Shown: positions 52,272-64,000 of the stretch, one piece after another
Numbering within the stretch: position 1 is the stretch's first letter
Layout of the letters: each line of letters begins with the position of its first letter
From: Baylisascaris procyonis
Taxonomy: Eukaryota > Nematoda > Chromadorea > Rhabditida > Ascarididae
Direction: 5' to 3'
Assembly: GCA_037389465.1 (NCBI GenBank)
Contig: JAZARR010000082.1
Coordinates: forward strand, 5,568,501-5,632,500
Length of the DNA: 64,000 bases
Made by a program: the position numbers and the translations under genes
Notes under the pieces: generated by a model
Databases searched by the model: none
The model's input: only the letters and a program-made list of their open reading frames with translations
What the model was told of the DNA's origin: nothing

Positions 52272-54650
52272 AATATTTAAAATACATATATGTGTTTACA
52301 TTGTGTTTTGAAATATTTATATAGTGCGTTTTTTCTTTTTTTGCATATGTGCTTATCAAAGGCGCATTTTGATGATGTCATATCTACTTTCATGAGATCT
52401 TACAGCTCCTCGTATGCGGAAGTAGAAGGGGTATGAAGAAACAGTTATCCGTAATAAATGCTTTGTTGATTAAGGTGGAGCAGATCAATGAGCATATTTC
52501 ACTTTTTTATTAGTGGGTTGTGGGTGGTGTGTTTATAGCTGGGTGATGTGTGAAAGCGTGGATCATGCTAGCTGATCTAAGTATGCTTATCTAATTGTTA
52601 CATTATTATTATCACTATTATTATCATTATTATCGTTGTATTATGCAAAACAACGAATGTAAATTTAATGCTGCCTTAAAAATGTGCAACTGTTAGGATA
52701 ATTTGATATTGAAATTTTTATATCTTCATGTATAATGAATTAAGTCCTGAGAGTTAGTTTGATCAAATATTCCATCTTCAATGCTCTTCTTGAATTATTT
52801 GACGTCATCCAGATCGTGAAAGTGGAATTGGGAAAATTGGATACGTGACAGAGGAGATGAGTAAAGGTGCTAATGGAGACGTTTGCATAAGAAAGTGAAA
52901 TTTGTATAGTCTCTTTAGCGAGGAGACAATATTCTGTAATGGGGGGAGGGGGGGGTTGAGAAAGGGGCTGATTAATTTCAAAGTTTTTAAATTGTGGCAC
53001 GGAAATTAGATCTAGAAAATCTCGCTCTTTATCTGTTCATTGCAAAAGAAATCCACCAGCAACAGACGCCTGCTGGAGTGTTGCAATTTTTATTGCTATC
53101 GAACGTGTACCATGGTATATTCTATTGGGATTTGCTTTCAAGTTTCTTACTCTTGATATTCATTCTTTTCTAAATATATGAATGTTCAAATCCGGGTTTT
53201 GTTCAAATTCAACAATTTCTATGATAATATTCCGTTGGTAAAGCGGAATAGGCCCATATTATCAGTGATTGGGATCGAATATATTTGTGACTTCATCATC
53301 GTTATGTGAAAATCGCGCTATATTTCTGAGGCATACCTACAAGATGTCCTATCACTTATGAACTCATCTATCTTTACCTTTAGAAATTCGCTTATCGCGT
53401 ATTCATTATGTTAGTAGTGAGCGAATTTCGCTGCTCATATTTTATCAGCAATGTTCTGTATAATCATCATCAAAGTATGGTATTATGCAAATGAAATTTG
53501 TATTTGTTTTTAAATGTTATGTTTCTTCCGCCATTCGCTTGACGTGATGGACACGTTTGTGGTTAGCGGAAACAAGCGGAACAAACTTGAGTGGTCGGAG
53601 GCATCTACGCAACTCTGAAATTGCAAAACGCAGTTCAATGGCACCATGTCTCTATACTGAGCTATGAGTATGTCTGTGTGTCTGCTCAGAAATTTCCACT
53701 CAGAACCACTGGTGCTGGTGTTAGAAAATTTGCCGGGTATTGAATGTATCGTTTGTTTTGTGTGTTATATTTTTTAGTTGCTGTAATCTTTTTTTGTACG
53801 ATACAATTATCTTAAACTTTTTTGGGATTTCCAACTGAAAATGTTCGGCTTCGAAAGTTTTCGTTTCTTTACTTCCTAGTTTCTGACAAGCCTTTAATAA
53901 ATGAGCTTATACTCTAAAGTGATTTTTTTTTTCTGAATGTTTAATTTTTCTATGCGCTTTAGCTCTACGTTATTTCACTTGCATATTGCAAACATTTGTT
54001 GTTTTTTTTATCGATATCCTCATGTAAAATATATTGGATGCAAATATATGCAAATGAGGAGCTTATTATTATTCAAATTGTATAAAACCGTAAAAGCACT
54101 TATGGATGAAAATGCTGACTCAATAAAAATTATTTTTGTAAAAATTTTTGGTGGAAATTGAAATTAATCAGTTATCGATCTGTTTGTACTTTGCCGCTAT
54201 GCTCATGCTTTTTCTTTCTTTTCTTTTTTGTAAATGGTAATGCATCGATGAGGATAGAAACTTCATCGAGTAGGAAAAGAAATGAATAGAAGTATAGAAA
54301 AGAAAATAAAATATCATCTATAATATTCATGCAGAAATATTTGAAAGATATTGAGATTAGAGCTGAGAATATGGAATTCAAAATTGTTCGACGATATGGA
54401 TATATAAGGACATTAGCTGAAAGATACTTCAAAGGGTCGGTACATAAGGTCAAACATTCTATATTATTACAAAATTTAGCGATCTCGTGAATCAAACTCA
54501 AGCGTTTCACATAGAAATATTTTCTGGCATAATAATAACATTACATTTGAAACATAAATTCCAAAGGATATTGTTATAAAAATACGTATTTCATGCATTG
54601 TACAGATGAGGCTATAATGTTTATGTTTTAGTCAGATAAAGGTATATATC
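52272..54650. other. Intergenic region between convergent genes
   Basis: This spacer of about 2.4 kb separates two genes that converge on it. It should hold both 3' UTRs. A candidate AATAAA for the transporter lies at 52453-52458, about 180 bases after its stop. A short (TTA)n-like run is present near 52603-52635 and a G run near 52939-52955. No coding sequence is supported. Confidence 0.5.
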
Positions 54651-54656
54651 TTTATT
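54651..54656 (-). terminator. Candidate polyadenylation hexamer overlapping the stop
   Basis: On the - strand the stop codon runs directly into AATAAA, with the hexamer's first A being the last base of TAA. The real signal may lie further downstream. Confidence 0.3.
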
Positions 54657-54931
54657 TACGAGAAGAAATCTGAATCGGAGTCATTCTCATCGTTGGGCGC
54701 AACATTTTTACTGATATCATCCGAGCTTGTTGAATTCTTTTGCGATTGTTTCGTGGATGTTTTGCCAAGAATTCTCGATAGAAAACTCTCACCGATATTT
54801 TTAGCACTTTCGGCAGACACTGATGTATTTGACTGTGCGATCGCATTCTGCTCACTTGGTGTTGATTTTAATGGACTAAAATTTTTTTTTCATAGTCTTT
54901 AGCGATTTTTATTGGCATAAGTAGTAAGTAA

Positions 54932-54976
<45 letters not shown>

Positions 54977-57613
54977 GTAGTTTTCTATTATTTAAACTGC
55001 TAGCGTAAATTAAAGCTTTTTCTGTTGCATTCTCAAGAAGAAAATCAATCGCTGCTTTTTTTTTCAAATTCTGAATCCTCAATAAATCATAGGAAAAAAT
55101 CATTTTTTTCACTCTTTTTATAATCACTTAATTATTACTGCGCTTTTGAAGAGAATTATGTATAAGTTCGAGAAAAGAAGTTCTACTAAAAATTCAAAGA
55201 TGACTTTTCCACATTTTTTCAAAGAAAAAAATCATTCTTTGACACACTGTTGCATTCTTTGATCAGAGTCGAGGGAAAATTTTTAAATTTTCATAAAAGG
55301 GCATTTTAGTTACCTGCTAGGAGGCGGTGGTTTCTTTTGTCCACTTGATCGTAGCTTCATATCGAGACTATCGCTATCCGATGAGCTCTCGCTTAGTTCT
55401 TTATTCAATATGCCAAGCATCTTTTGATAACTCGGCGACGTTTTCGATGATGCTGAATGCGATACTCTTAGAGAACATTAGACTATTTAACATTCTCTTT
55501 GCACCACAAAATTACCACATGGTGCAACTAATTTGTGTTACTAGCAAACACATCAAATTTTACGTTGTCATCTTTTTTCTAGCTCATCGCCCTCCCTCTA
55601 CTCCTCGTCTCCAAAGGTTGTTCTCAGCGAATGTCTCTTGTGAGGTTTCTTGCTCGTGCTTGAAAAAAAAATTGAAACTTTTATGCCGGAAGCCAGAAAA
55701 CTTAGTCGGAATGGAGGTTCATCTTTAAAAAGGCACACTCAGTAGTCGATGAAAGCAACAGAGTATGCATTTATCGGACTGATTGCCTTGCTATTCCATA
55801 TCTCCCTCCTACGTCCTCCTCTATTTTCCACTCGGCAAAGATTTTATATAAGCTTTCTACTATTTATAGCTTTTCTTTTCAAGAATTCTCGCTCGTTTGT
55901 CATTCTCAACTTTAAAAACACAACAGATTCTGCAGAAATCTTTTCATTTAAAATACAGAAAAACCTTTTTTGATTATACTTCGTAACAACCGTTATTTTT
56001 ATCGAAGTTAGTATTAAGATTTTTAAGTATGAGATTAGGGCATCTTGGAGTTACTACTGTTCATTTACCATTATAGGCTATAAATTTACGTCTATAAATT
56101 ACTATTGTTAAAGAGAGCATTCGTTTAAGATTTCGAGATGTCGAAATTACTACTGAATATTTAAAAATCGCAACCTCTTTTGATGAATCAAATGAATACT
56201 GCTTTAATAAATTCAGTCTCAAACAACAAAGAAAAAAGCTTTCTTGCTGTCTTATTTTTTTTAAAAATTTATCGGAATTTTTTAGAACATAAATGATATT
56301 TCGCCGATATGTAACTGTCAAACATAAATTTATGAACTCACGTATCATTTCGTCACTATCATGTTCTTTTGCGAGTAGATTTCCTATATGAAGTTTTTCT
56401 CCACCTTCTTTCTTCGATAAATCAATGCTCGATGGAATTTCGCGATTTTCTTTCGATTTAATTATATTTTCATCCGTTTTGATTACGATTGTTCTTTTAG
56501 GTGCAATTCCAACGTCGTCGTTTACAGTATTCGCTCTTTCATGATCCACATCAGTGATTATTTCTTGGGATTTTTCCATCGGTGAGTCGTTTCGATTGCT
56601 TTCTCTATTTATTTGTTTTTGATATTTTGTGATTTGTTGTTCAACGCGAATTTCATCGAGATCAGCTCTAGTCGGCTCTGGCGTCTCAGGAATGAGACTT
56701 GGCTCTTAAATAATTCATATTAGGGGAAGAAGATTCCATGGATGAAACAATAGTCAGCCAAGAAATAAGCCTTGGGGGCGTATTAGGACGCATTATTCGC
56801 GCTTTTAATCTTTCTACTCAACCTCATTGAAACTTTTTTTTTTTTGGAAAAAGTTTTTTTGAAAAACTTTTTCCAAAAAGTGGCCATTTTTGAAAAAGTT
56901 CGGATAAAATTTTTGGAATACTATAGAATAAAGTTAAGAAACTTCTCCGAAACCGAAAGAGGTATTTTTTTACTGCTTTAATAGTAGCACGTTAAGATTG
57001 AAGTGTGCATCATTGATTATTGCAGGCTTTAACCCTCTCTTTTCTCGCCATTGATTAGTGTTGACTTTCGACGCCAGCAGCGATACCCCCGTTTCTACCT
57101 CATCCTATCCCCTCCCCTGCCATATATCGTCGTTGTCCGAGTGCTGCTGTTCATGCACTGGTTCTACCAGAGTGAGATTTTTACCGTCGATCTATAGACA
57201 ACGACGTCACTTTCCCTCCGGTCTGCCTCCCCCTCCCCCTGTTCACTCTCCTCACCTCTCCCCATCTATCAACTCATCGCAACTCCAACTATTCTTTTAT
57301 GTTATCCCATATAGGCGGACATATCCATCGAGCTGGATTGTATTCATTATTATTTGTTTATAATACGAAATCCATATAGATAAAAGCATTATTTCGTACC
57401 AATCTGATTGATTCGCTTTCGTAGTTCAAGTAAGCTGGTATTGTCTCGACTCTTGATTGAACCGGCGGAGGTGGTTGATGCAAAAATCGATGGCTCTATC
57501 GATCCGTAGAATTCAACTGAAGAAAGATGAATTCGATGATCACGTAAAACTCGAAGATCATCCGCAATCTCGTTTAGACGTTTGCGTACACGTGATAAAT
57601 CCGTTTCGAGCAT
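54656..57613 (-). CDS. Unrecognised acidic, Ser-rich protein with N-terminal coiled-coil segment
   Basis: I do not recognise the family. Exons in reading order: 57613-57400, 56704-56342, 55909-55861, 55658-55602, 55466-55314, 54875-54656 (TAA); 351 residues. All five introns are GT..AG and the split codons join without a frameshift through two small exons (49 and 57 bp). This is good evidence for the model, since the small exons were found only by phase. The N-terminus (LSRVRKRLNEIADDLRVLRD, residues 6-25) looks helical and coiled-coil forming. A second charged helix lies near 84-104. Residues 193-218 are very basic. Then come SYQKMLGILNKEL (239-251), an SESSSDSDSLD acidic-Ser block, a PPPP run and an acidic C-terminus ending DSDSDFFS. 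There are no membrane segments or signal peptide. It is probably an intracellular scaffold or adaptor; that is inference only. A TTTTTAG acceptor lies seven bases before the ATG. Confidence 0.75.
54935..54973. repeat. (TA)n microsatellite in intron of the - strand gene
   Basis: A pure TA tract of about 39 bp in the last intron, about 60 bases upstream (in gene sense) of the final exon's acceptor. Confidence 0.93.
56840..56879. repeat. Near-perfect A/T hairpin in first intron of the - strand gene
   Basis: GGAAAAAGTTTTT is followed after two T by GAAAAACTTTTTCC. Flanking T and A runs extend the pairing to a stem of roughly 17-18 bp. Confidence 0.75.
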
Positions 57614-57622
57614 CGGACCACT
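57614..57622 (-). promoter_or_regulatory. Probable trans-splice acceptor and short 5' UTR of the - strand gene
   Basis: On the - strand CTTTTTAG ends at 57621 and the ATG follows after seven bases. No in-phase upstream exon was found between here and the satellite, which supports this as the mRNA 5' end after leader addition. Confidence 0.5.
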
Positions 57623-58164
57623 AAAAAGTTTACCTATTACGGCGCCTTTCTTCTAATAAATTACTTCCCATTTTTTTAAAGGGGAAATCGGTAATTCTTG
57701 GAGCAAATTCCTTTTTCTGTCATTTAAAGGTTATAAGTAAAGTATGACGGCAGTACTGCTATCAATTTCAGAAGTAATCAAAAATTCTGATTTTAAAGCA
57801 TAAATTTTCTTTTCTAAATCATTAAATTCAATTAAGCGTACCCAATTTCGAAAAAAGGTATATTCGTATTTGAATTAAGCATATCAAAATATCGAATATA
57901 TTCACTTCATCAGCATATGAGAAAAAAATATTTATTTGCGCATGCCAAAACTGCTTCCTAAGCCTTCCCACAAACTTTGCGCGGGTCACTATTTCCGCAA
58001 GTGTTTCGAACCATTTTATTCTTCCCCGAAACCTTTGGAAATATATTTTATTTTCTTTAGTTTTCAGTTTTGTCATCTACTCTTTTGGTACTCTGGTTAT
58101 GAGATATATCATCGATATGTTATATATTATTCACACGTTATTATATTATATGGTAAGATAACTC
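57623..58164. other. Spacer between the - strand gene and the satellite
   Basis: About 540 bp that should contain the promoter of the - strand gene. No exon, TATA-like arrangement or repeat was recognised. The ORF on the - strand at 57828-58076 has no recognisable domain. Confidence 0.4.
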
Positions 58165-61100
58165 ACCATATCATACGATATGATACGATATACCATAACA
58201 TACCATATCATACCGTATCCTACCATATTGTATCATATCACACCATACCATATCATATCATACCATATCGTACCGTAATATAGCATAACACATGATACGA
58301 TACGATACGATGCGATGCGATAGCATATGATACGATGTGATACCATATGAGAAGATACGACACAATATGGTGCGATATCTCACGATGTGATACGATATCA
58401 TACCATATCATACGATTTGATACGGTATAATAGGATATACCACATCATCACCATATCATATCGTACCGTATTAGACTATCCCATATCATACCATACCATA
58501 TCGTACCATAATCGTGCCATATCATACCATAACACACGATACGATACGATATGATAGCATATCATACGATGTCATACCATATCATAAAACACGACAAGAT
58601 ATGGTACGATATCTCACGATATGATACGATCTGATCCCAAATGATAAGGTACGATATCTCACGATAAAGTACGATATGATATGATACGATACGATATATC
58701 ATATCATCACATACCGTACCGTATTAGGCTGTATCATATCATATCATACCATATAGTACTGCGTCACACCATAACATACGATTCCATGCGATACGATATC
58801 ATATGATACCACGTGATACCAGATCATACAACACGAAAAAGTATGGTACGATATCTCACGATATGATGCGACATAATACGATATGATACGAAAATATACG
58901 GTATGGCACGATAAGATACGATATACCATATCGTCACCATATCATATTAAACGGTATCATACCACACCTTACCATATCGTACCATAGCATCCATATCATA
59001 CCATGGCAGAAGATACAATATGACATAATGCGATACGATAGCTTATGAAACGATGTGGGACCGTGTGATACAACACGACAAGATATGGTACGATATCTCA
59101 CGGTATTACACGATATAATACCATATGAAACGATATGATATGGTATGATACGACATCATACGATATACCATATCATCATCGTATCATACCGTACCATATT
59201 AACCTATATCATACCGTACTATACCATATCGTACCATACCATACAATAAGATACGATACGATATGATAGGACGCGATACGATAACATATGATGCGATGTG
59301 ATACCATAAGATACAACACGACAAGGTAACCTACGATATCTCACGATATGATACGATATGATACGACATGATACCGTATGATAAGATACGATACAGTATG
59401 ATGCGATATGATACGATATATCACATCATCACCGCATCATACCGTACCGTATTACACTGTATCATATCACTCGATACAATATCGTACCATATCATACCAC
59501 AACACGATTCGATACGATACGATGCGATACCATATGATACAAGACGACAAGGTATCTTACGATGTCTCACGATATGATACGATATGATACGGTGTGATAG
59601 ATACGATACGACATGATATGGTACGACATCCCACGATATGATACGATATGATGCGATATGATACGATATAATACGATATGATACGGTATGAAACGATGTG
59701 ATACGGTATGATACGAGATGATACGAGGTGACACGAGAAAATACGATATGAAACGAGAAGATACGAGATGAGACGAGATAGGAGGAGATGACGCTAGATG
59801 AGACGACACGAGAACAGATGATATGATATGAAATAGTATGATATGATATGATACGATATGATATGGTATGATATCTCACGATATGATACGATATGACACG
59901 GTATGATACGACATGAGACGATATGATACGATACGATGCGGTACCATACGATATGATACGATCTATTATACCATCACCGTGTCATACCGTACCGTATTAG
60001 GCCGTATCATATCACACCATACCATATCTCACCATATCATACCATAACATACGATACGATACGATACGATGCGATACGATAGCATATGATCCGACGTGAT
60101 ATCATATGACACAACGCGACGTATCCTACGATATCTCACGATATGATACGATCTATCATATCATCACCGTATCATATCGTACCGTATTAGCCCGTATCAT
60201 ATCACACCGTACCATATTGCACCATATTATACCGTTACATACAATACGATACGATGAGATACGATAGCATATGATTCGAGGTGACACCATACGATACAAC
60301 ACGACCAGGTATCTTACGATATCTCACGATATGATACGATGTGATACGGTATGATACGGTATGAAACGATGCGATACGGCATGATACGAGGTGAGACGAG
60401 ATGGGAGGAGATGACGCTAGATGAGACGACACGAAAACAGACGATATGATATGAAATAGTACGATATGATATGATACGGCATGATATGGTACGACATCTC
60501 ACGACATGATGCGATATGATACGATATGATGCGACATGATACGGTATGATACGGTAGGATACGGCAGGATACGATATGATACGATCTATCATATCATCAC
60601 CGTATCACACCGTACCGTATTAGGCCGCATCGTATCATAGCATATCATATCGCACCGTATCATACCATAACATACGATACGATAGGATACGATTCGATAG
60701 CATATGATTCGACGTGATACCATATGATACAACACGACGAGGTATCCTACGATATCTCACGATATGATACGATATGATACGGCATGATACGGTATGATAC
60801 GATGCGATACCGTAAGACACGATATGATACGATCTATCATATCATCACCGTATCACACCGTACCGTATTAGGCCGTATCGTATCATACCACATCATATCG
60901 CACCATATCATACCATAACATACGATACGATAGCATATGATTCGACGAGATACCATATGATACAACATGACGACGTATACTACGATATCTCACGAGATGA
61001 TATGATATGATACGTATGATACAAAAGATACATGATATGGTACGATATCTCACGATATGATACGATAAGATAAGGTATGATACGATGGGATACGGTACGA

Positions 61101-64000
61101 TACGATATGATACGATCTATCATATCATCACCGAATCGTACCGTACCGTATTAGGCCGTATCGTATCATACCATATCATATCGCATCACATGATACCATA
61201 ACATACGATAAGATATGATACGATGCGATACGACAGCATATGATTCGACGAGATACCATATGATACAACACGACGTATCCCACGATATCTCCCGATATGA
61301 TACGATATGATACGGTATGATACGGTATGATACGGTAGGATACGATATGATACGATCTATCATATCATCACCGTATCATATCGTACCGTGTTAGCCCGTA
61401 TCATATCACGCCATACCATATTGCACCATATCATACCATAACATACGATACGATACGATGCGATACGATGGCATGTGATTTGACGTGATACCATATGATA
61501 CAACATGACGACGCATACTACGATATCTCGCGATATGATACGATATCATACGGTATGATAAAAAAGATACGACATGATATGGTACGATATCTCACGATAT
61601 GATGCGACATGATATGGTATGATACGTTGCGATACGGTACGATATGATATGATACGATCCATGATATCATCACCGTATCATACCATACCGTATAAGGCCG
61701 CGTCGTATCATACCATATCATATCGCACCATATCATACCATAACATACGATATGATACGATACGATACGATAGCATCTGATTCGACGAGATACCATATGA
61801 TACAACACGACGTATCCTGCGATATCTCACGATATGATACGATATGATACGGTATGATAGAAAGATACGACAAAATATGGTACGATATCTCACGATGATG
61901 CGATATGATACGACATGATACGGTATGATATGATACCATACGGCACGATACGATATGATACGATCCATCATATCATCACCGTATCATACGGTACCGTATT
62001 AGGCCGTATCCTATCATACCATACTATATCGCACCATATCTTACCATAACATACGATAGGATATGATACGATGCGATACGACAGCATATGATTCGGCGAG
62101 ATACCATATGATACAACACGACGTATCCTACGATATCTCCCGATATGATACGATATGATACGGTATGATAGAAAGATACGACATGATATGGTGCGATATC
62201 TCATGATATAATACGATATGATACGATATGATACGACATGATACGGTGTGATACGGTACGATACGATATGATACGATCTGTCATATCATCACCGTATCAT
62301 ATCGTACCGTATTAGCCCGTATCATATCACACCATACCATAATGCACCATATCATGCCGTAACATACGATACGATACGATGCGATACGATAGCATATGAT
62401 TCGACGTGATACCATATGATACAACACGACGACGTATACTACCATATCTCGCGATATGATACGATATGATAAGGTATGATAGAAAAGATATGACATGATA
62501 TGGTACGATATCTCACGATATGATACGATATGATACGACATCATACGGTATGATACGACACGATACAGTACGATACGATATGAAACGATCTATCATATCA
62601 TCACCGTATCACACCGTACCGTACTAGGCCGTATGGTATCATACCATATCATATCGCACCATATCATGCCATAACATACGATACGATACGATACGATACG
62701 ATACGATGCGATACGACAGCATATGATTCGGCGAGATACCATATGATACAACACGACGTATCCTACGATATCTCCCGATATGATACGATATGATACGGTA
62801 TGATAGAAAGATACGACATGATATGGTGCGATATCTCACGATATAATACGATATGATACGATATGATACGACATGATACGGTGTGATACGGTACGATACG
62901 ATATGATACGATCTGTCATATCATCACCGTATCATATCGTACAGTATTAGCCCGTATCATATCACACCATACCATAATGCACCATATCATGCCTTAACAT
63001 ACGATACGATACGATGCGATACGATAGCATATGATTCGACGTGATACCATATGATACAACACGACGACGTATACTACCATATCTCGCGATATGATACGAT
63101 ATGATACGGTATGATAGAAAAGATATGACATGATATGGTACGATATCTCACGATATGATACAATATGATACGACATCATACGGTATGATACGACCCGATA
63201 CAGTACGATACGATATGAAACGATCTATCATATCATCACCGTATCACACCGTACCGTACTAGGCCGTATCGTATCATACCATATCATATCGCACCATATC
63301 ATACCATAACGTACGACAGGATACGATACGATACGATGCGATACGATAGCATATGATTCGACGTGATACCATATGATACAACACGACGAGGTATCCTACG
63401 ATATCTCACGATATGATACGATACGGTATGATAGAAAAGATACGACATGATATGGTACGATATCTCACGATATGATGCGACATGATATGGTACGATACGT
63501 TGCGATACGGTACGATACGATATGATACGATCCATCATATCATCACCGTATCATACCATACCGTATAAGGCCGCGTCGTATCATACCATATCATATCGCA
63601 CCATATCATACCATAACATCCGATATGATACGATACGATACGATAGCATCTGATTCGACGAGATACCATATGATACAACACGACGTATCCTGCGATATCT
63701 CACGATATGATACGATATGATACGGTATGATAGAAAGACACGACAAAATATGGTACGATATCTCACGATGATGCGATATGATACGACATGATACGGTATG
63801 ATATGATACCATACGGCACGACACGATATGATACGATCCATCATATCATCACCGTATCATACGGTACCGTATTAGGCCGTATCCTATCATACCATACTAT
63901 ATCGCACCATATCTTACCATAACATACGATAGGATATGATACGATGCGATACGACAGCATATGATTCGACGTGATACCATATGATACAACACGACGACGT
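58165..64000. repeat. Satellite array of GATACGATAT-type 10-mers with higher-order structure
   Basis: Nearly every position fits a degenerate 5/10-bp word family: GATACGATAT, GATATGATAC, and on the other strand CATATCATAC. The landmark TATCATCACCGTATC recurs and lets units be measured. Up to about 59.4 kb they are about 227-259 bp; then come irregular units of 545, 190, 433, 248, 283 and 240 bp; from about 61.4 kb they settle at 302-323 bp. Each later unit has about 100 bp in the C-rich orientation (accATATCATacc) followed by about 200 bp in the G-rich orientation (GATACGATATGATACG). The array runs off the window end. The long Tyr-Arg-Ile-Ile-Ser-Tyr ORFs on the - strand are artefacts of the repeat. 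Confidence 0.95.

Noticed and set aside
58744..63844. Many long - strand ORFs rich in Tyr, Ile, Ser, His and Arg
   Set aside because: They are translations of the GATACGATAT satellite, overlap in several frames and have no conserved domain or start context.

Overview
The window looks like nuclear DNA from a nematode. It is strongly A+T-rich, the genes are split into many short exons with GT..AG introns, and two of the proteins match worm families that I recognise from conserved blocks: the COPII coat protein SEC-23 and the prohormone convertase EGL-3/PC2. Three of the four genes have a TTTTAG- or TTGCAG-type acceptor only 4 to 8 bases before the first ATG, as expected for spliced-leader trans-splicing. 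I cannot name the species. No bacterial, viral, CRISPR or rRNA features were seen.

Layout. (1) 1926-11828, + strand: the 3' part of sec-23, 12 coding exons (610 codons); the N-terminal exons lie upstream of the window. Its introns hold a large inverted repeat of MITE type (7.97-8.49 kb) and a perfect hairpin (2.7 kb). (2) 11.8-23.8 kb: about 12 kb without a recognisable gene, with long (TA)n/(GA)n tracts, a polypurine G-run and a GC-richer island. (3) 23788-33720, + strand: a complete egl-3/PC2 gene, 15 exons, 657 residues, catalytic residues intact. (4) 33.7-46.0 kb: about 12 kb with no supported gene. (5) 45991-52271, + strand: a complete SLC23/NAT-family transporter, 12 exons, 555 residues. 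Its signature motif is of nucleobase-transporter rather than mammalian ascorbate-transporter type. (6) 57613-54656, - strand: an unrecognised 351-residue gene in six exons, assembled here by matching splice phases; it converges on the transporter. (7) About 58.16 kb to the window end: a satellite array built from degenerate GATACGATAT-like 10-mers. They are organised into units of about 230-260 bp and then about 306-323 bp, with nested two-unit (635 bp) and six-unit (1873 bp) repeats.

SEC-23 acts in export from the ER and EGL-3 matures neuropeptides later in the same secretory route. They sit in the same orientation but 12 kb apart, so no operon is indicated. Exon boundaries were set by hand from splice signals, reading frame and remembered family alignments; no search or RNA data was available.
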